Shown: piece by piece, positions 34,906-43,973 of the stretch | Layout of the letters: each line of letters begins with the position of its first letter | Numbering within the stretch: position 1 is the first letter of the stretch | From: Pseudomonadota bacterium | GTDB taxonomy: Bacteria; Desulfobacterota; Desulfovibrionia; Desulfovibrionales; Desulfovibrionaceae | Direction of reading: 5' to 3' | Assembly: GCA_023460395.1 (NCBI GenBank) | Contig: JAEWQB010000027.1 | Location: 1-64,000, forward strand | DNA length: 64,000 bases | Notes under the pieces: generated by a model | Seen by the model: the letters and a program-made list of their open reading frames with translations, nothing else | Database searches by the model: none | Told to the model about the DNA's origin: nothing | Made by a program: the position numbers and the translations under genes

Positions 34906-35619
34906 TCAGGAAAACGCCACATCCTCCGCGCTCTGGAACATGCGCACATGGCGGGCTATACCCATAACCTCAAAGACTTGGCGCAGATTATCCGAAAGAC
35001 CGACCACCGCGACACGGCACCCTTCGGAGCGCACGGTGCGAATACAATCCGCCAGCACGGCGATGGCGGCCCCATTGACGGAAGTGTTATCCGCAAAATG
35101 CAGCTCAACGTTTCTCCGGGCCTGACACCGCTGCGCCGCCTGCTGAAAGACCTCTTTCAACGCCGCTTCAGAGGAAGACGAGAGCGCCCCCCGGACAAAG
35201 ATGACCACAGCCCGGTCGGTCTGCCCCAGTTCCAATGCCGCCGCGTGCTCCCGCGCAAGCTGCATGCGCTCTTCCGCGCGGGCCAGCGCACTTTGCAGCG
35301 CTTCGCGACGCACCGGTTTGTTAATAAAATCTGTAGCGTCCAAATTCAGCGCTTTAAGAGCCAAATCCATATCGCCGTGCCCGGTAATGACAATAACCTC
35401 GGTGGCCTGATTCAATTCCTTTATCCGGCACAGCACGTCTATTCCATCCATACCGGGCATCTTGATATCTGTAAGCACCAGCGGCGGTGCTTCTTTCAAG
35501 AGCACGGCAAGTCCCTGCTCCCCCGATTCCGCCGTGAACACTTCGTGCCCCATAGCCGTGAGGATGAGCACAAACATCTTCAGGGTAGGCATTTCATCGT
35601 CAATAACCAAAATACGCAT
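34906..35619 (-). CDS. Response regulator with C-terminal STAS domain
   Basis: A 237-residue protein. The ATG at 35619 (AAGGGG upstream) overlaps the kinase stop by one base (TGATG). The receiver at 1-120 has Asp7-Asp8, phospho-acceptor Asp51 (LTDIKMPGMDG) and the Lys in FINKPV. Residues about 135-237 resemble a STAS (anti-anti-sigma factor) domain: VVIFVRGALSSSSEAALK, then FADNTSVNGAAIAVLADC at the usual phospho-Ser position and VVGLSDNLRQVFEVMGI. It has no DNA-binding domain, so output would go through partner switching, for example an anti-sigma kinase. It is the last gene of a lipoprotein-kinase-regulator unit. Confidence 0.85.
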   Translation of the reverse strand: MRILVIDDEMPTLKMFVLILTAMGHEVFTAESGEQGLAVLLKEAPPLVLTDIKMPGMDGIDVLCRIKELNQATEVIVITGHGDMDLALKALNLDATDFINKPVRREALQSALARAEERMQLAREHAAALELGQTDRAVVIFVRGALSSSSEAALKEVFQQAAQRCQARRNVELHFADNTSVNGAAIAVLADCIRTVRSEGCRVAVVGLSDNLRQVFEVMGIARHVRMFQSAEDVAFS

Positions 35620-37646
35620 CACGCTACCCCTTGCTCGGTCATTTGTGCATACACCATGGGCGGAAAACGCAACAAAAAGGTCGTGCCTTCCCCGGCCCGG
35701 CTGCGGATGGAAATGCTTCCCTTATAATCACGAACAATGCCATAGGATATGGCCAGCCCAAGCCCCATGCCTTCCCCTGTTACCTTGGTCGTGAAGAAGG
35801 GTTCAAACACCTTTTCCACCATCGTCTCCGGTATGCCGACTCCCGTGTCCTCCACAGCCAGACACGCATCGCCGCCCTCGGCATAGGTTCGCAGAGTGAT
35901 GCGTCCGCGAGGGACATCATCCCTGCCGGAACGGCTTTCCACAATGGCATCACGCGCATTGGTCACAAGATTAAACAGCACCTGCTGTAGCCTGTTATCC
36001 TGAGCGGTTATGGTGGGGAGATTGTCCGCGAGATCTATCCGTATGTCTATTTGATGCAGTAAAAGCTGCCGTGCGGTAAGCGAAGTGACCGAACGCACCG
36101 TGGCATTAAGATTTACTTCCTCGTCAAACAAATCCGCCTTACGCCCGAAGGAACGCAGCGTATTGATAATACCGGACGCGCGGTCTACCTGAGCCCCGAT
36201 TTCCGTAACAACCGCATGAAACTCTTGGGGGGCGATCCCGCGCCCCTGTTCCAGCGTCATGGCTAAGTAGTCGCTCCCCATGCGGATGGCATTGAGCGGC
36301 TGATTAAGCTCATGGGCCACCCCGGCGGACATTTCTCCCAGTGACTTCATTTTCGCGGCCTGAATGAGCTGCGCGTCCTTTTCCACCATTTCCGTCACGT
36401 CTGTGGCGGCTACAATGATAGCGGGACGTCCGCGATATCCAATGGCACACGCCGTCACATTGACAAACATGGGCACGTTGCCCTTGCGGTGGTGAACAAC
36501 CCGCGTGGTGCGCACACACCCCGTGTCATTACCTTCATCCAACAATTCCATGCAGCGGCTGAACCAGCCCGGTCCCAATATAGAAAAATCAATACCCACC
36601 AGCTCTTCACGGGTGAAGCCATACACTTCCTCCGCGCGGGGATTGGCGTCCATCACCCGCCGGGAGGTGCAGTCTACCACAAAAATAGGGTCCGGCCCGC
36701 TGTCAAACAACGAACGGTAGGTGTTTTCAGATTCCGTCAGGCGGCGGCGGTACAGCCGTATGGACCACACCATATTCCGAAACGCGTCCGTCATCTGCGC
36801 CACTTCGTCACCGCCTTCGCGCTTGCGGTAAAAAACGCACGTGGGGCACCGATGCAAGGCTTCCTTTCCGGGCGAGCGCCTTCCCGCCCCGCGCTGCTGG
36901 TCGAAATGCCAGCACGGCATGTCGGAGTCCGCGAAGGCCGGGCAATTGGCAATATTCCATTCATCATCGGGCACGTCGAGCGCGCTGGCACTACGAAAAT
37001 CTCCACGGGACAGGTCGTCTGAAATCCGCGTCAGCCGCACCATAGGATCGGAAATATGCCGCGCAAGCAGGTGAGATATATAAAACGTAATGATGATAAC
37101 CGCAGAAATAAATCCCAAAAACATCACCCGCAGCTTGCCCACCAGACTATCGATATGCCGCTTGGACAAGCCCACATGCACTGTGCCGATACGGTACAGG
37201 CCCTCTTTAACGGGTACGGCAATGTCATATGCCTCGCTGGATTCCACGTGGACAAGGCGCACTGACTTTACCGAGTTTTCAACCAACGGATTTGTGCCTT
37301 GCAAACGGGCGGGAAAGGGCCGGGTGAATGTGTGGGCTAACACCTTGCCGTCGGCGTCTTCCACATAAATATAATCCACCAGATGTTTGCGCTCGCGGAG
37401 CTGCTTCTCATCAAACATGAGGCTTAACAGCTCCGGGAGATTCCCCTCCAGCATAAAGCTGCCACCACGCGCAGCCACACTTTGCGCCACCGCAGTACCG
37501 CGTAATTCCAGTTCCTGCGTAAGACCGGAGACTAAAATCCAACGGGCAAGAAGTGCGATAATGCCGCTGATAATTAAAATAACCGCTAGGTTGTATGTAA
37601 AAAACTTGTTTTTCAGGTTCAGTCGGATACGTGATGGGAGGATCAT
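35619..37646 (-). CDS. Membrane histidine kinase with periplasmic sensor, HAMP with four-Cys insert, and PAS
   Basis: A 675-residue inner-membrane kinase. Membrane helices lie at 17-37 and 173-193 around a periplasmic sensor. A HAMP segment follows, interrupted by a Cys-rich insert with Cys235, Cys245, Cys267 and Cys270 (NCPAFADSDMPCW ... HRCPTCVFYR). A PAS domain sits at about 300-420. The phospho-accepting His is in GEMSAGVAHELNQPLNAI, followed by an ATPase domain with NLVTNARDAI, EDTGVGIP and GMGLGLAIS. The ATG overlaps the lipoprotein gene stop by 4 nt and the stop overlaps the REC-STAS start. The insert may bind a metal or Fe-S cluster, or be redox-active. Confidence 0.88.
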   Translation of the reverse strand: MILPSRIRLNLKNKFFTYNLAVILIISGIIALLARWILVSGLTQELELRGTAVAQSVAARGGSFMLEGNLPELLSLMFDEKQLRERKHLVDYIYVEDADGKVLAHTFTRPFPARLQGTNPLVENSVKSVRLVHVESSEAYDIAVPVKEGLYRIGTVHVGLSKRHIDSLVGKLRVMFLGFISAVIIITFYISHLLARHISDPMVRLTRISDDLSRGDFRSASALDVPDDEWNIANCPAFADSDMPCWHFDQQRGAGRRSPGKEALHRCPTCVFYRKREGGDEVAQMTDAFRNMVWSIRLYRRRLTESENTYRSLFDSGPDPIFVVDCTSRRVMDANPRAEEVYGFTREELVGIDFSILGPGWFSRCMELLDEGNDTGCVRTTRVVHHRKGNVPMFVNVTACAIGYRGRPAIIVAATDVTEMVEKDAQLIQAAKMKSLGEMSAGVAHELNQPLNAIRMGSDYLAMTLEQGRGIAPQEFHAVVTEIGAQVDRASGIINTLRSFGRKADLFDEEVNLNATVRSVTSLTARQLLLHQIDIRIDLADNLPTITAQDNRLQQVLFNLVTNARDAIVESRSGRDDVPRGRITLRTYAEGGDACLAVEDTGVGIPETMVEKVFEPFFTTKVTGEGMGLGLAISYGIVRDYKGSISIRSRAGEGTTFLLRFPPMVYAQMTEQGVA

Positions 37647-38980
37647 GACCGCCCCCCTGCCAACCCGTTTTCTCCAGCGTCGATTGGTCCGTCTCCCGGA
37701 TTCCCCGCCGCGTTTCCGTCTGGAACGGGAAGAACGGGAGCATTTCTCCCTTCCGTCCCCCCGGACATCTTCTCAGGCCGGGACAACGAGGCGAAGTCAT
37801 TCAGCAACTCAAACCGCCCCTGTCGTAAGACGCTGAAAAACACCTCGTCCATGCCCTGATGGTCCCATGGGCTGAAGTCCACACGGGCCGTGCCCCCCAA
37901 AGAAACATCGTGCATAGACTGAATGGCGTCGATGAACCCTTCTCGCGTCAGGTCGCGCCCCGCACGCCGCAGCCCCTCCACCAAAACACGCGCGTTCAGG
38001 TAGCCTTCCAGCCCCACCGCGTTGGGCATGTCGCCGGGAAAATACGTTTCCAAATCCCGCATATATTCAGTGACCAGCCCCAGTATCCGGTCCGCACCGG
38101 GGGCCAGAGGCGGCGGCACCACCAAAGAAAGGAGCACCGGACCCCGGATGGTCGGCGGTAAACGGCGGGCAAGCTCTTCGCCCCCCACAAACGACAAGGT
38201 GTAATAAACCGCGTTCAGCCCTGCGGCATCAGCACGGCGAATGAATTCCGCGCACGGCTCGTAAGTGCCCACCAGCACCACAGCTTCCGGCTGGGCTTCC
38301 AAAATACGCGCCAGCCCGTCTGCCACGTCAGCGGTTCCCCGTGTGTATGAGCCACGCGCCACCGGCGCCAGCCCCAACTCGCGCAGGACCAATTCCGCCC
38401 CGGTCAGGCCGTCAAAACCAAAGGCGTCATATTGATAGAACACGGCGATACGGGTGATCCCCATATCCTGAACCAGATGGCGGACCGCCGCGCCTGTTTC
38501 TTGATAATAAGACGCCCGCACGTTGATGAGATATCGGTTGAAAGGCTCACGCAGGCCATTGGCACCGGTAAACATCCCCAGCAGAGGCACTTTGGCTTCT
38601 TCAATCAGCGGCAAAATGCGCATGGTGGTGGGGGTGCCCACATAATTGAACAGGACGAACACGTCGCCGTGAACCATCATTTGCTGTGTGTTGGCGAGGC
38701 AGCGGGGCGGATCGTACCCGTCGTCCCGCGCGTCCAGCAAAACGCGTCGCCCATGCACGCCACCGTGCTCATTGACACGCATGAGGTAGCTCATGGCACC
38801 GCGCAGTGTCTGCATGCCCAGATAACTGGCGTGCCCGGTAAGCGGAAGCGACGAGCCAACGCGGACTTCTGTGCCGGAAACACCGGGCACGGGGCCAGCT
38901 TCACGAGCCCCCGCAACCGGGGAGCCGTCACACGCGGTCAGCAGCAGACAGGCTATGAGCAAGAAGAGTCTGGGCAGCAT
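37643..38980 (-). CDS. Periplasmic-binding lipoprotein of the branched-chain amino acid type
   Basis: A 445-residue lipoprotein. The ATG at 38980 follows GGGAGAAG. Its signal peptide ends in the lipobox LLTAC (Cys17). The body is a Peripla_BP_6 (LivJ-like) fold: VRVGSSLPLTGHASYLGM, VFVLFNYVGTPTT, and a mid-domain IAVFYQYDAFGFDGLTGAEL. A C-terminal 60-residue Gly/Pro-rich tail is unstructured. No ABC permease or ATPase lies nearby; instead the gene overlaps a histidine kinase by 4 nt. It probably presents a ligand to that kinase and is not an uptake component. Ligand unknown; amides, urea and amino acids are usual. Confidence 0.85.
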   Translation of the reverse strand: MLPRLFLLIACLLLTACDGSPVAGAREAGPVPGVSGTEVRVGSSLPLTGHASYLGMQTLRGAMSYLMRVNEHGGVHGRRVLLDARDDGYDPPRCLANTQQMMVHGDVFVLFNYVGTPTTMRILPLIEEAKVPLLGMFTGANGLREPFNRYLINVRASYYQETGAAVRHLVQDMGITRIAVFYQYDAFGFDGLTGAELVLRELGLAPVARGSYTRGTADVADGLARILEAQPEAVVLVGTYEPCAEFIRRADAAGLNAVYYTLSFVGGEELARRLPPTIRGPVLLSLVVPPPLAPGADRILGLVTEYMRDLETYFPGDMPNAVGLEGYLNARVLVEGLRRAGRDLTREGFIDAIQSMHDVSLGGTARVDFSPWDHQGMDEVFFSVLRQGRFELLNDFASLSRPEKMSGGTEGRNAPVLPVPDGNAAGNPGDGPIDAGENGLAGGRS

Positions 38981-39158
38981 GGTCTTCTCCCAAGGCGGTT
39001 CGCCGAACTGACGGTATACCTACATGGCTGGGACCGTTCCCGCAAGCGGCACCTCCGCCGAAGAATGCAAAATACATTGCCATACCATACTGTTCCGCAT
39101 ATCATGAGGAGAAAATTGCCGCTTTTCGGTGCAATCTCCCACCCGGACCCTACTTGCC

Positions 39159-40100
39159 ATGCACACGGACCCCGCCATGCCGCCGCATCCAGAACTGCTT
39201 ACCGAAGCTGACGCGCGGGGCTACCTTGTCGCCCATTGCTGGCCACCGCAGGGACGATTTTGTCCGCGCTGCGGAGACACGAAGCTGTATGCGCTCTCCG
39301 GCGGGCGATATCGCTGTGCGGCATGCCGCTACACCTTTCAGGAATTCAGCGGACGCTGGATAAACAACGGGAATCTGCCCGCGCTTGTCTGGACCCGCCT
39401 CATGCGGCTATTTCTGGCGGAGCACACTGTCCACGATTTGTCCACGGAGCTGGAGCTTTCATACAATGCCGCTTACAAAGCGGTAACCGCCATCCGCTTT
39501 GCCATTATGGCGCACGCGCCGGATGCCCCGCAAATGTTCGGCCCGGAAACCGGGTTGCGCGACTACCTGAAAGGGGCCAAACTCACAGGCACGCCCAAGG
39601 AACAAGGCACGCAGCCTATTCCTGTTTTCGGTATTCTGGAACGCAATGGGTGGGTTTTTATCGATCTCGTTTCCGGTATGAACCCTGAAACCGTTTTGCA
39701 CTTCAATCACAGCTTTCATCTGGATATGCGGCGGGCGGGAAATCTTATATACACCAACCGCTACCGCCACTACGACGCACTGCTTTTTTGCGGCAACGAC
39801 AGCCTGCCCTACTCGTATATCCGTAAGAATGATGGTCCGCTCTACTTAGAGTCGCAAGCGTTCTGGAAATTTGCCGGCCCCCGCCTCAAACGTTTCAAGG
39901 GTATCACGCCGCAACGCTTTCCCCTCTACCTCAAGGAGCTGGAATTCCGGTTCAATCACCGGGAAGACGACCTATTCGCCCGCCTCACAGGCTATCTGTG
40001 CGACAGCGTTCCCGCACAGTTCCACGCGCCCCACTGCGAAGGGCGCCACGCCGTTCCGTACTGCCCCCACACCAGCCCCGCCTCACAGGACGAACGCTGA
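39159..40100 (+). CDS. IS1595-like transposase homologue, probably domesticated
   Basis: A 313-residue protein. The N-terminal zinc ribbon has Cys35-x2-Cys38 and Cys53-x2-Cys56, typical of IS1595/ISXO2 transposases, and the C-terminal LKELEFRFNHRED is the family's closing motif. Of the catalytic residues, the first (VDE-type) motif is not seen and the TDG motif reads TNR, so strand-transfer chemistry is doubtful. No terminal inverted repeats or target duplications flank the gene, and only one copy is in the window. It could be a degenerate relic, but the reading frame is intact over its full length, which argues for retention as a DNA-binding protein. Start by position only; no ribosome site is visible. 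Confidence 0.65.
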   Translation: MHTDPAMPPHPELLTEADARGYLVAHCWPPQGRFCPRCGDTKLYALSGGRYRCAACRYTFQEFSGRWINNGNLPALVWTRLMRLFLAEHTVHDLSTELELSYNAAYKAVTAIRFAIMAHAPDAPQMFGPETGLRDYLKGAKLTGTPKEQGTQPIPVFGILERNGWVFIDLVSGMNPETVLHFNHSFHLDMRRAGNLIYTNRYRHYDALLFCGNDSLPYSYIRKNDGPLYLESQAFWKFAGPRLKRFKGITPQRFPLYLKELEFRFNHREDDLFARLTGYLCDSVPAQFHAPHCEGRHAVPYCPHTSPASQDER

Positions 40101-40107
40101 AAGGCAT

Positions 40108-40146
40108 AAAAAAACGCCGCGCCATGGCAGCAACCACGGCACGGCG
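40108..40146 (-). terminator. Rho-independent terminator of the marR gene
   Basis: A 13-bp imperfect stem (40115-40127 with 40134-40146) is followed on the minus strand by a seven-T run (40108-40114). It also lies just past the convergent transposase-like gene. Confidence 0.75.
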
Positions 40147-40169
40147 ACAGAATGCATGTCAGAAAATAG

Positions 40170-40697
40170 CTAGGAAAGCTCTTTGCCCTCCCCGCCGCAA
40201 CAGAATCTCCGGCAGGAAAGCACATCCTCTGGCGTTTTGCCCGACATGGCAAACGCGTTATCCCGTACCTTGAGCAGGACTTCGTGGACCAACTGCAACT
40301 TGGTGTCATCAATATCCGAGTAAAGCTCGCGCTCCACCATTTTAGCTCGCGCGAACATATCATCCAGCAACGCATCGGCCTTTTCGCACAGCTCCACCAG
40401 CTTCACGCGCCTGTCTTCTTCCGAAGGAACGCGGCGCACAAGCCCGTCTTCCTCCAGCCTGTCCAGCATGCGCACCAGTGTAGGGTGCTCTATGCCTATC
40501 AGCCGGGCCAAGGTATTTTGGGGGGTGGGAGCGCCTAACTCGTCCATGGCCCATAAGACCATCCAACGGGCATTGCTCATACCGTATTCTTTCAGCCTTG
40601 CGTCAAAAATGCTCCGCAGTTCACGGGCTATTTCGGAAATAGTCAGCCCTAGCTTGGTCCGGCCTTGCCGCGGTTCATATCGTCTGCCAGCGTTCAT
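40170..40697 (-). CDS. MarR family transcriptional regulator
   Basis: A 175-residue winged-helix regulator. The ATG at 40697 follows AGGAGGAGG. The core (20-145) has the family pattern with ARWMVLWAMDEL, NTLARLIGIEHPTLVRMLDRLEEDGLV (recognition region) and the wing RRVPSEEDRR. The C-terminal tail ends in CRRFCCGGEG with three Cys, which could be redox- or metal-responsive. It is downstream of the RND pump operon at 40794-45184, separated by a strong hairpin, and is the probable repressor of that pump. Confidence 0.92.
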   Translation of the reverse strand: MNAGRRYEPRQGRTKLGLTISEIARELRSIFDARLKEYGMSNARWMVLWAMDELGAPTPQNTLARLIGIEHPTLVRMLDRLEEDGLVRRVPSEEDRRVKLVELCEKADALLDDMFARAKMVERELYSDIDDTKLQLVHEVLLKVRDNAFAMSGKTPEDVLSCRRFCCGGEGKELS

Positions 40698-40756
40698 GCT
40701 TCACCTCCTCCTGCCCACGACGGAAACGCATGCGCACCGTCCTTCACCATGAGGTA

Positions 40757-40787
40757 AACACGGGCCGCGCCCGTATGGCGCGGCCCG
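40757..40787 (-). terminator. Strong hairpin between RND pump and marR genes
   Basis: A perfect 13-bp GC stem (40757-40769 with 40775-40787) and 5-nt loop lie just after the pump stop; on the minus strand only three T's follow. It is likely a terminator or attenuator that lowers marR expression from the pump transcript. Confidence 0.7.
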
Positions 40788-40793
40788 TGGGGG

Positions 40794-43700
40794 TTATACA
40801 GTGGTGTCGTCATTTCCCCGTGTTCCAGTTCCATCTGCCACGGTCCCCGAACGGCGATTCCGCTCTTCCTGACGCGCTTTAGAGCTAAAGCCCAGCGAGA
40901 TGATTCGGTAGAACATGGGAATGAAGAACGTGGCGATAAAGGTAGCCGCAAGCATGCCACCAATAACACTGGTGCCGATGGAGTGACGGCTGTTCGCTCC
41001 CGCACCGGAGCTGATTGCCAGCGGTACCACGCCTAGCACAAATGCCAGTGAGGTCATGATGATAGGCCGGAAACGCAGATGCGCGGCTTCGGCAGCGGCT
41101 TCCATATAGCTTTTGCCCGCGCGGTGCAACTGCACGGCAAATTCCACGATAAGAATGGCGTTTTTAGATGCCAGCCCGATGAGTGTAACCAGTGCGATCT
41201 GGAAATACACATCGTTGGAAAGCCCGCGCAGCCAGTTAGCCGAAATAGCGCCGAACAGAGCGAACGGTACCGCCATGACCACAGAAAGCGGCAGGCTCCA
41301 GCTTTCGTACTGCGCAGCCAGAATCAGGAATACCATGAGCAGGCCGAGCACGAACACCGCGAACGAGGTTCCGCCCGTAAGCTTTTCCTGATAGGCCGAT
41401 CCGGTCCATGCCAGCGCATATTCCGCAGGCAGCTTTTCATGCACCAATTCTTCCATGGCGTTCAGCGCCTGCCCGGAACTGTAGCCCGGAGCAGGTTCTC
41501 CCACCAGTTTGGCGGCGGGGAACACGTTAAACCGTTCCACCACTTCCGGTCCGGTGGTTTGTTCCACGTTCACCAACGCCAGCAGCGGAATCATTTCACC
41601 GGAATCTGAGCGCACATACACCTTGCCAATATCTTCAGGGTGGCTGCGGTAGTCAGACTCGGATTGCAACTGCACGCGGAATGTGCGTCCCAGTTTGTTG
41701 AAGTCATTCACATAATAAGAACCGAAAGTAGCCCGCATGGTATCAAACACGCGGCTCACGGGCACGCCCATGGCCTTGGCCTTTTCCCGGTCCAATTCGA
41801 TGTTCAGTTGCGGCGCTCCCATACTAAAGGTGGAGCTTACTCTGCCCAGTTCAGGACGCTTTGCCGCTTCGGCGGTGAGCAGGGCAACCTGATCCGCCAA
41901 TTCCGTGAGGCTGCCGCCACCACGGCTTTGCAGGTAGCCTTCAAAGCCACCCGTGTTGCTCATGCCGGAAATGGGCGGCATGTTGAAGGCCAAAATGAAC
42001 CCGTCCAGCACGCTGAAACCACGGCGGAACACCTGAGCCACCGTGTTCTCCACAGAATCATCTTCGCTTTTACGCTCGTCCCACGGCTTCAGACGCACGA
42101 AGTTGGTTCCCGTGTTGGTCTTGTTCGTACCGGAAATCAGGTCCAGACCGCTCAACGAAATCACCTCATCCACTTGAGGCAGATCGCGGATCATACCGCT
42201 CACTTGCGCCATGGTAGCCTCGGTGCGGTCAAGCGATGCGCCGTCGGGCAGCATGGCGAGAGCGATAAAGTTCCCCTTATCCTCATCAGGCACCAACTGC
42301 GTGGGAACACGCTGGAAGAGCGTCCATGTGCAGACAAGAAGCGCCAAAAGCAGCGCTACCCCAAGCCCCCAGCGGCGCAACAAGAAGCGCACGCCAGCGG
42401 TGTACCTGTGGGTAATGCGGTCAAAGACGCGGTTGAACATCTGGAGCGGCGCAATGGGGGTGGGGTGCCCCGGCTTAAGCAGCAACGCGCACAGCGCGGG
42501 GGTGAGCGTGAGCGCCACAATGCCCGAAAGCACCACGGAAACGGCAATGGTCACGGCGAACTGCTTATACATTTCCCCGGCAAGACCGCCCATAAAGGCC
42601 ACGGGAACAAACACGGAGCACAGCACCAGCACAATGGCGATAACGGCCCCGGACACTTCGTTCATGGCCTTGATGGTAGCCTCACGCGGTGGCAGACGCT
42701 CCGTGGTCATAATACGTTCCACGTTTTCAATAACCACGATGGCGTCGTCCACCACGATGCCGATAGCCAGCACAAGGCCGAACAATGTAAGCGTATTGAT
42801 GGAGAAACCCAGCACATACATGCCCGCGAATGTCCCGATAATGGAAACCGGCACCGCGAGGCAGGGGATGAGTGTGGCCCGCCAGTTCTGCAAAAACACG
42901 AAAATAATGACGAAGACCAGCAGGAACGCCTCGAACAGCGTTTGGGTCACTTCTTCCACAGAAATACGCACGAACGTAGTGGTATCGTAGGGAATGGTGG
43001 ATTTGATGCCCTGCGGGAACCGCTGCTGAAGTTCCGCCATTTTTTCGCCGATACGGTCAGCCACATCCAGCGCGTTGGCACCGGGCGACAGATAAATACC
43101 CATGGCAACTGAGGGCTGCCCGGAAAGATTCGCCTTAAGCGAGTAGCTCTGTGAGCCTAATTCCAACCGAGCCACATCTTTCAGGCGCAGGATGGTACCA
43201 TCCGGGTTGGCCCGCAGGATAATGTTGCCAAACTGCTCAGGGTCGGTCATCCGGCCCTGCGTAGTCACCATATAGCTAAGTTCCACGGGGGAAGCCTGCG
43301 GTGAGCGGCCTATACTCCCCGCAGCAAACTGCGCGTTTTGCTCTGCAATGGCGGAGGCGATATCGGAAGGGGTAAGCCCAAGCTGGGCAAGCCGGTCCGG
43401 CTTCAGCCACACACGCATGGAATAATCTTGCGAACCAAAAACCGAGGCGTCGCCCACGCCGGGCACGCGCTTGAGTTCATCGATGATGTTCACCAGCGCG
43501 TAGTTGCTCATATACAGGGTGTCGTACAAGCCTTCGTCAGACACCAGCATGATAACCTGCAACAAGCTCGACGACTTCTTGCTTACGGTGACGCCATACG
43601 CACGCACTTCCGCGGGCAGTGAAGCCAACGCGGCCTGCACCCGGTTATTCACGTTAATGGTGTTTTGGTCGGCATCCGTACCCACAGCAAAGGTCACGGT

Positions 43701-43973
43701 AAGGGAAAGTGTGCCGTCGCCGGAGTTAACCGAGCGCATGTACAGCATGTTTTCCACACCGTTGATCTTTTGTTCCAGTGGCGCGGCTACGGTTTGTGCG
43801 ATAACTTCCGCGCTGGCTCCGGGGTAGGTAGCCGAAACGCTCACTTCCGGCGGCACGATCTCAGGGAATTCCGCCACAGGCAGAACTTGCAGAGAAAGCG
43901 CTCCCGCCAACACAATGATCAGAGAGACCACGGTGGCGAAAACCGGACGGGTGATAAAGAAACGCGAAAACAT
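40794..43973 (-). CDS. RND efflux pump, inner-membrane transporter (AcrB/MexB type)
   Basis: A 1059-residue pump of the HAE1 family. The N terminus FSRFFITRPVFATVVSLIIV is family-typical. The TM4 proton-relay motif is GIVVDDAIVVIENVER, the periplasmic part has GVGDASVFGSQDYSMRVWL, and TM10-11 has GLASKNAILIVEFA. It is closer to AcrB/MexB than the other pump at 29480, which lacks these loop signatures. The start overlaps the adaptor stop by one base (TAATG). A polar C-terminal tail of about 30 residues is normal. The regulator is probably the downstream MarR protein. No TolC-type channel is encoded here. Confidence 0.95.
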   Translation of the reverse strand: MFSRFFITRPVFATVVSLIIVLAGALSLQVLPVAEFPEIVPPEVSVSATYPGASAEVIAQTVAAPLEQKINGVENMLYMRSVNSGDGTLSLTVTFAVGTDADQNTINVNNRVQAALASLPAEVRAYGVTVSKKSSSLLQVIMLVSDEGLYDTLYMSNYALVNIIDELKRVPGVGDASVFGSQDYSMRVWLKPDRLAQLGLTPSDIASAIAEQNAQFAAGSIGRSPQASPVELSYMVTTQGRMTDPEQFGNIILRANPDGTILRLKDVARLELGSQSYSLKANLSGQPSVAMGIYLSPGANALDVADRIGEKMAELQQRFPQGIKSTIPYDTTTFVRISVEEVTQTLFEAFLLVFVIIFVFLQNWRATLIPCLAVPVSIIGTFAGMYVLGFSINTLTLFGLVLAIGIVVDDAIVVIENVERIMTTERLPPREATIKAMNEVSGAVIAIVLVLCSVFVPVAFMGGLAGEMYKQFAVTIAVSVVLSGIVALTLTPALCALLLKPGHPTPIAPLQMFNRVFDRITHRYTAGVRFLLRRWGLGVALLLALLVCTWTLFQRVPTQLVPDEDKGNFIALAMLPDGASLDRTEATMAQVSGMIRDLPQVDEVISLSGLDLISGTNKTNTGTNFVRLKPWDERKSEDDSVENTVAQVFRRGFSVLDGFILAFNMPPISGMSNTGGFEGYLQSRGGGSLTELADQVALLTAEAAKRPELGRVSSTFSMGAPQLNIELDREKAKAMGVPVSRVFDTMRATFGSYYVNDFNKLGRTFRVQLQSESDYRSHPEDIGKVYVRSDSGEMIPLLALVNVEQTTGPEVVERFNVFPAAKLVGEPAPGYSSGQALNAMEELVHEKLPAEYALAWTGSAYQEKLTGGTSFAVFVLGLLMVFLILAAQYESWSLPLSVVMAVPFALFGAISANWLRGLSNDVYFQIALVTLIGLASKNAILIVEFAVQLHRAGKSYMEAAAEAAHLRFRPIIMTSLAFVLGVVPLAISSGAGANSRHSIGTSVIGGMLAATFIATFFIPMFYRIISLGFSSKARQEERNRRSGTVADGTGTRGNDDTTV

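Noticed and set aside
41640..43112. 490-residue open frame antisense to the second RND pump
   Set aside because: The product is His/Gln/Arg/Asn-rich with no recognisable fold; the pump gene on the other strand is certain.
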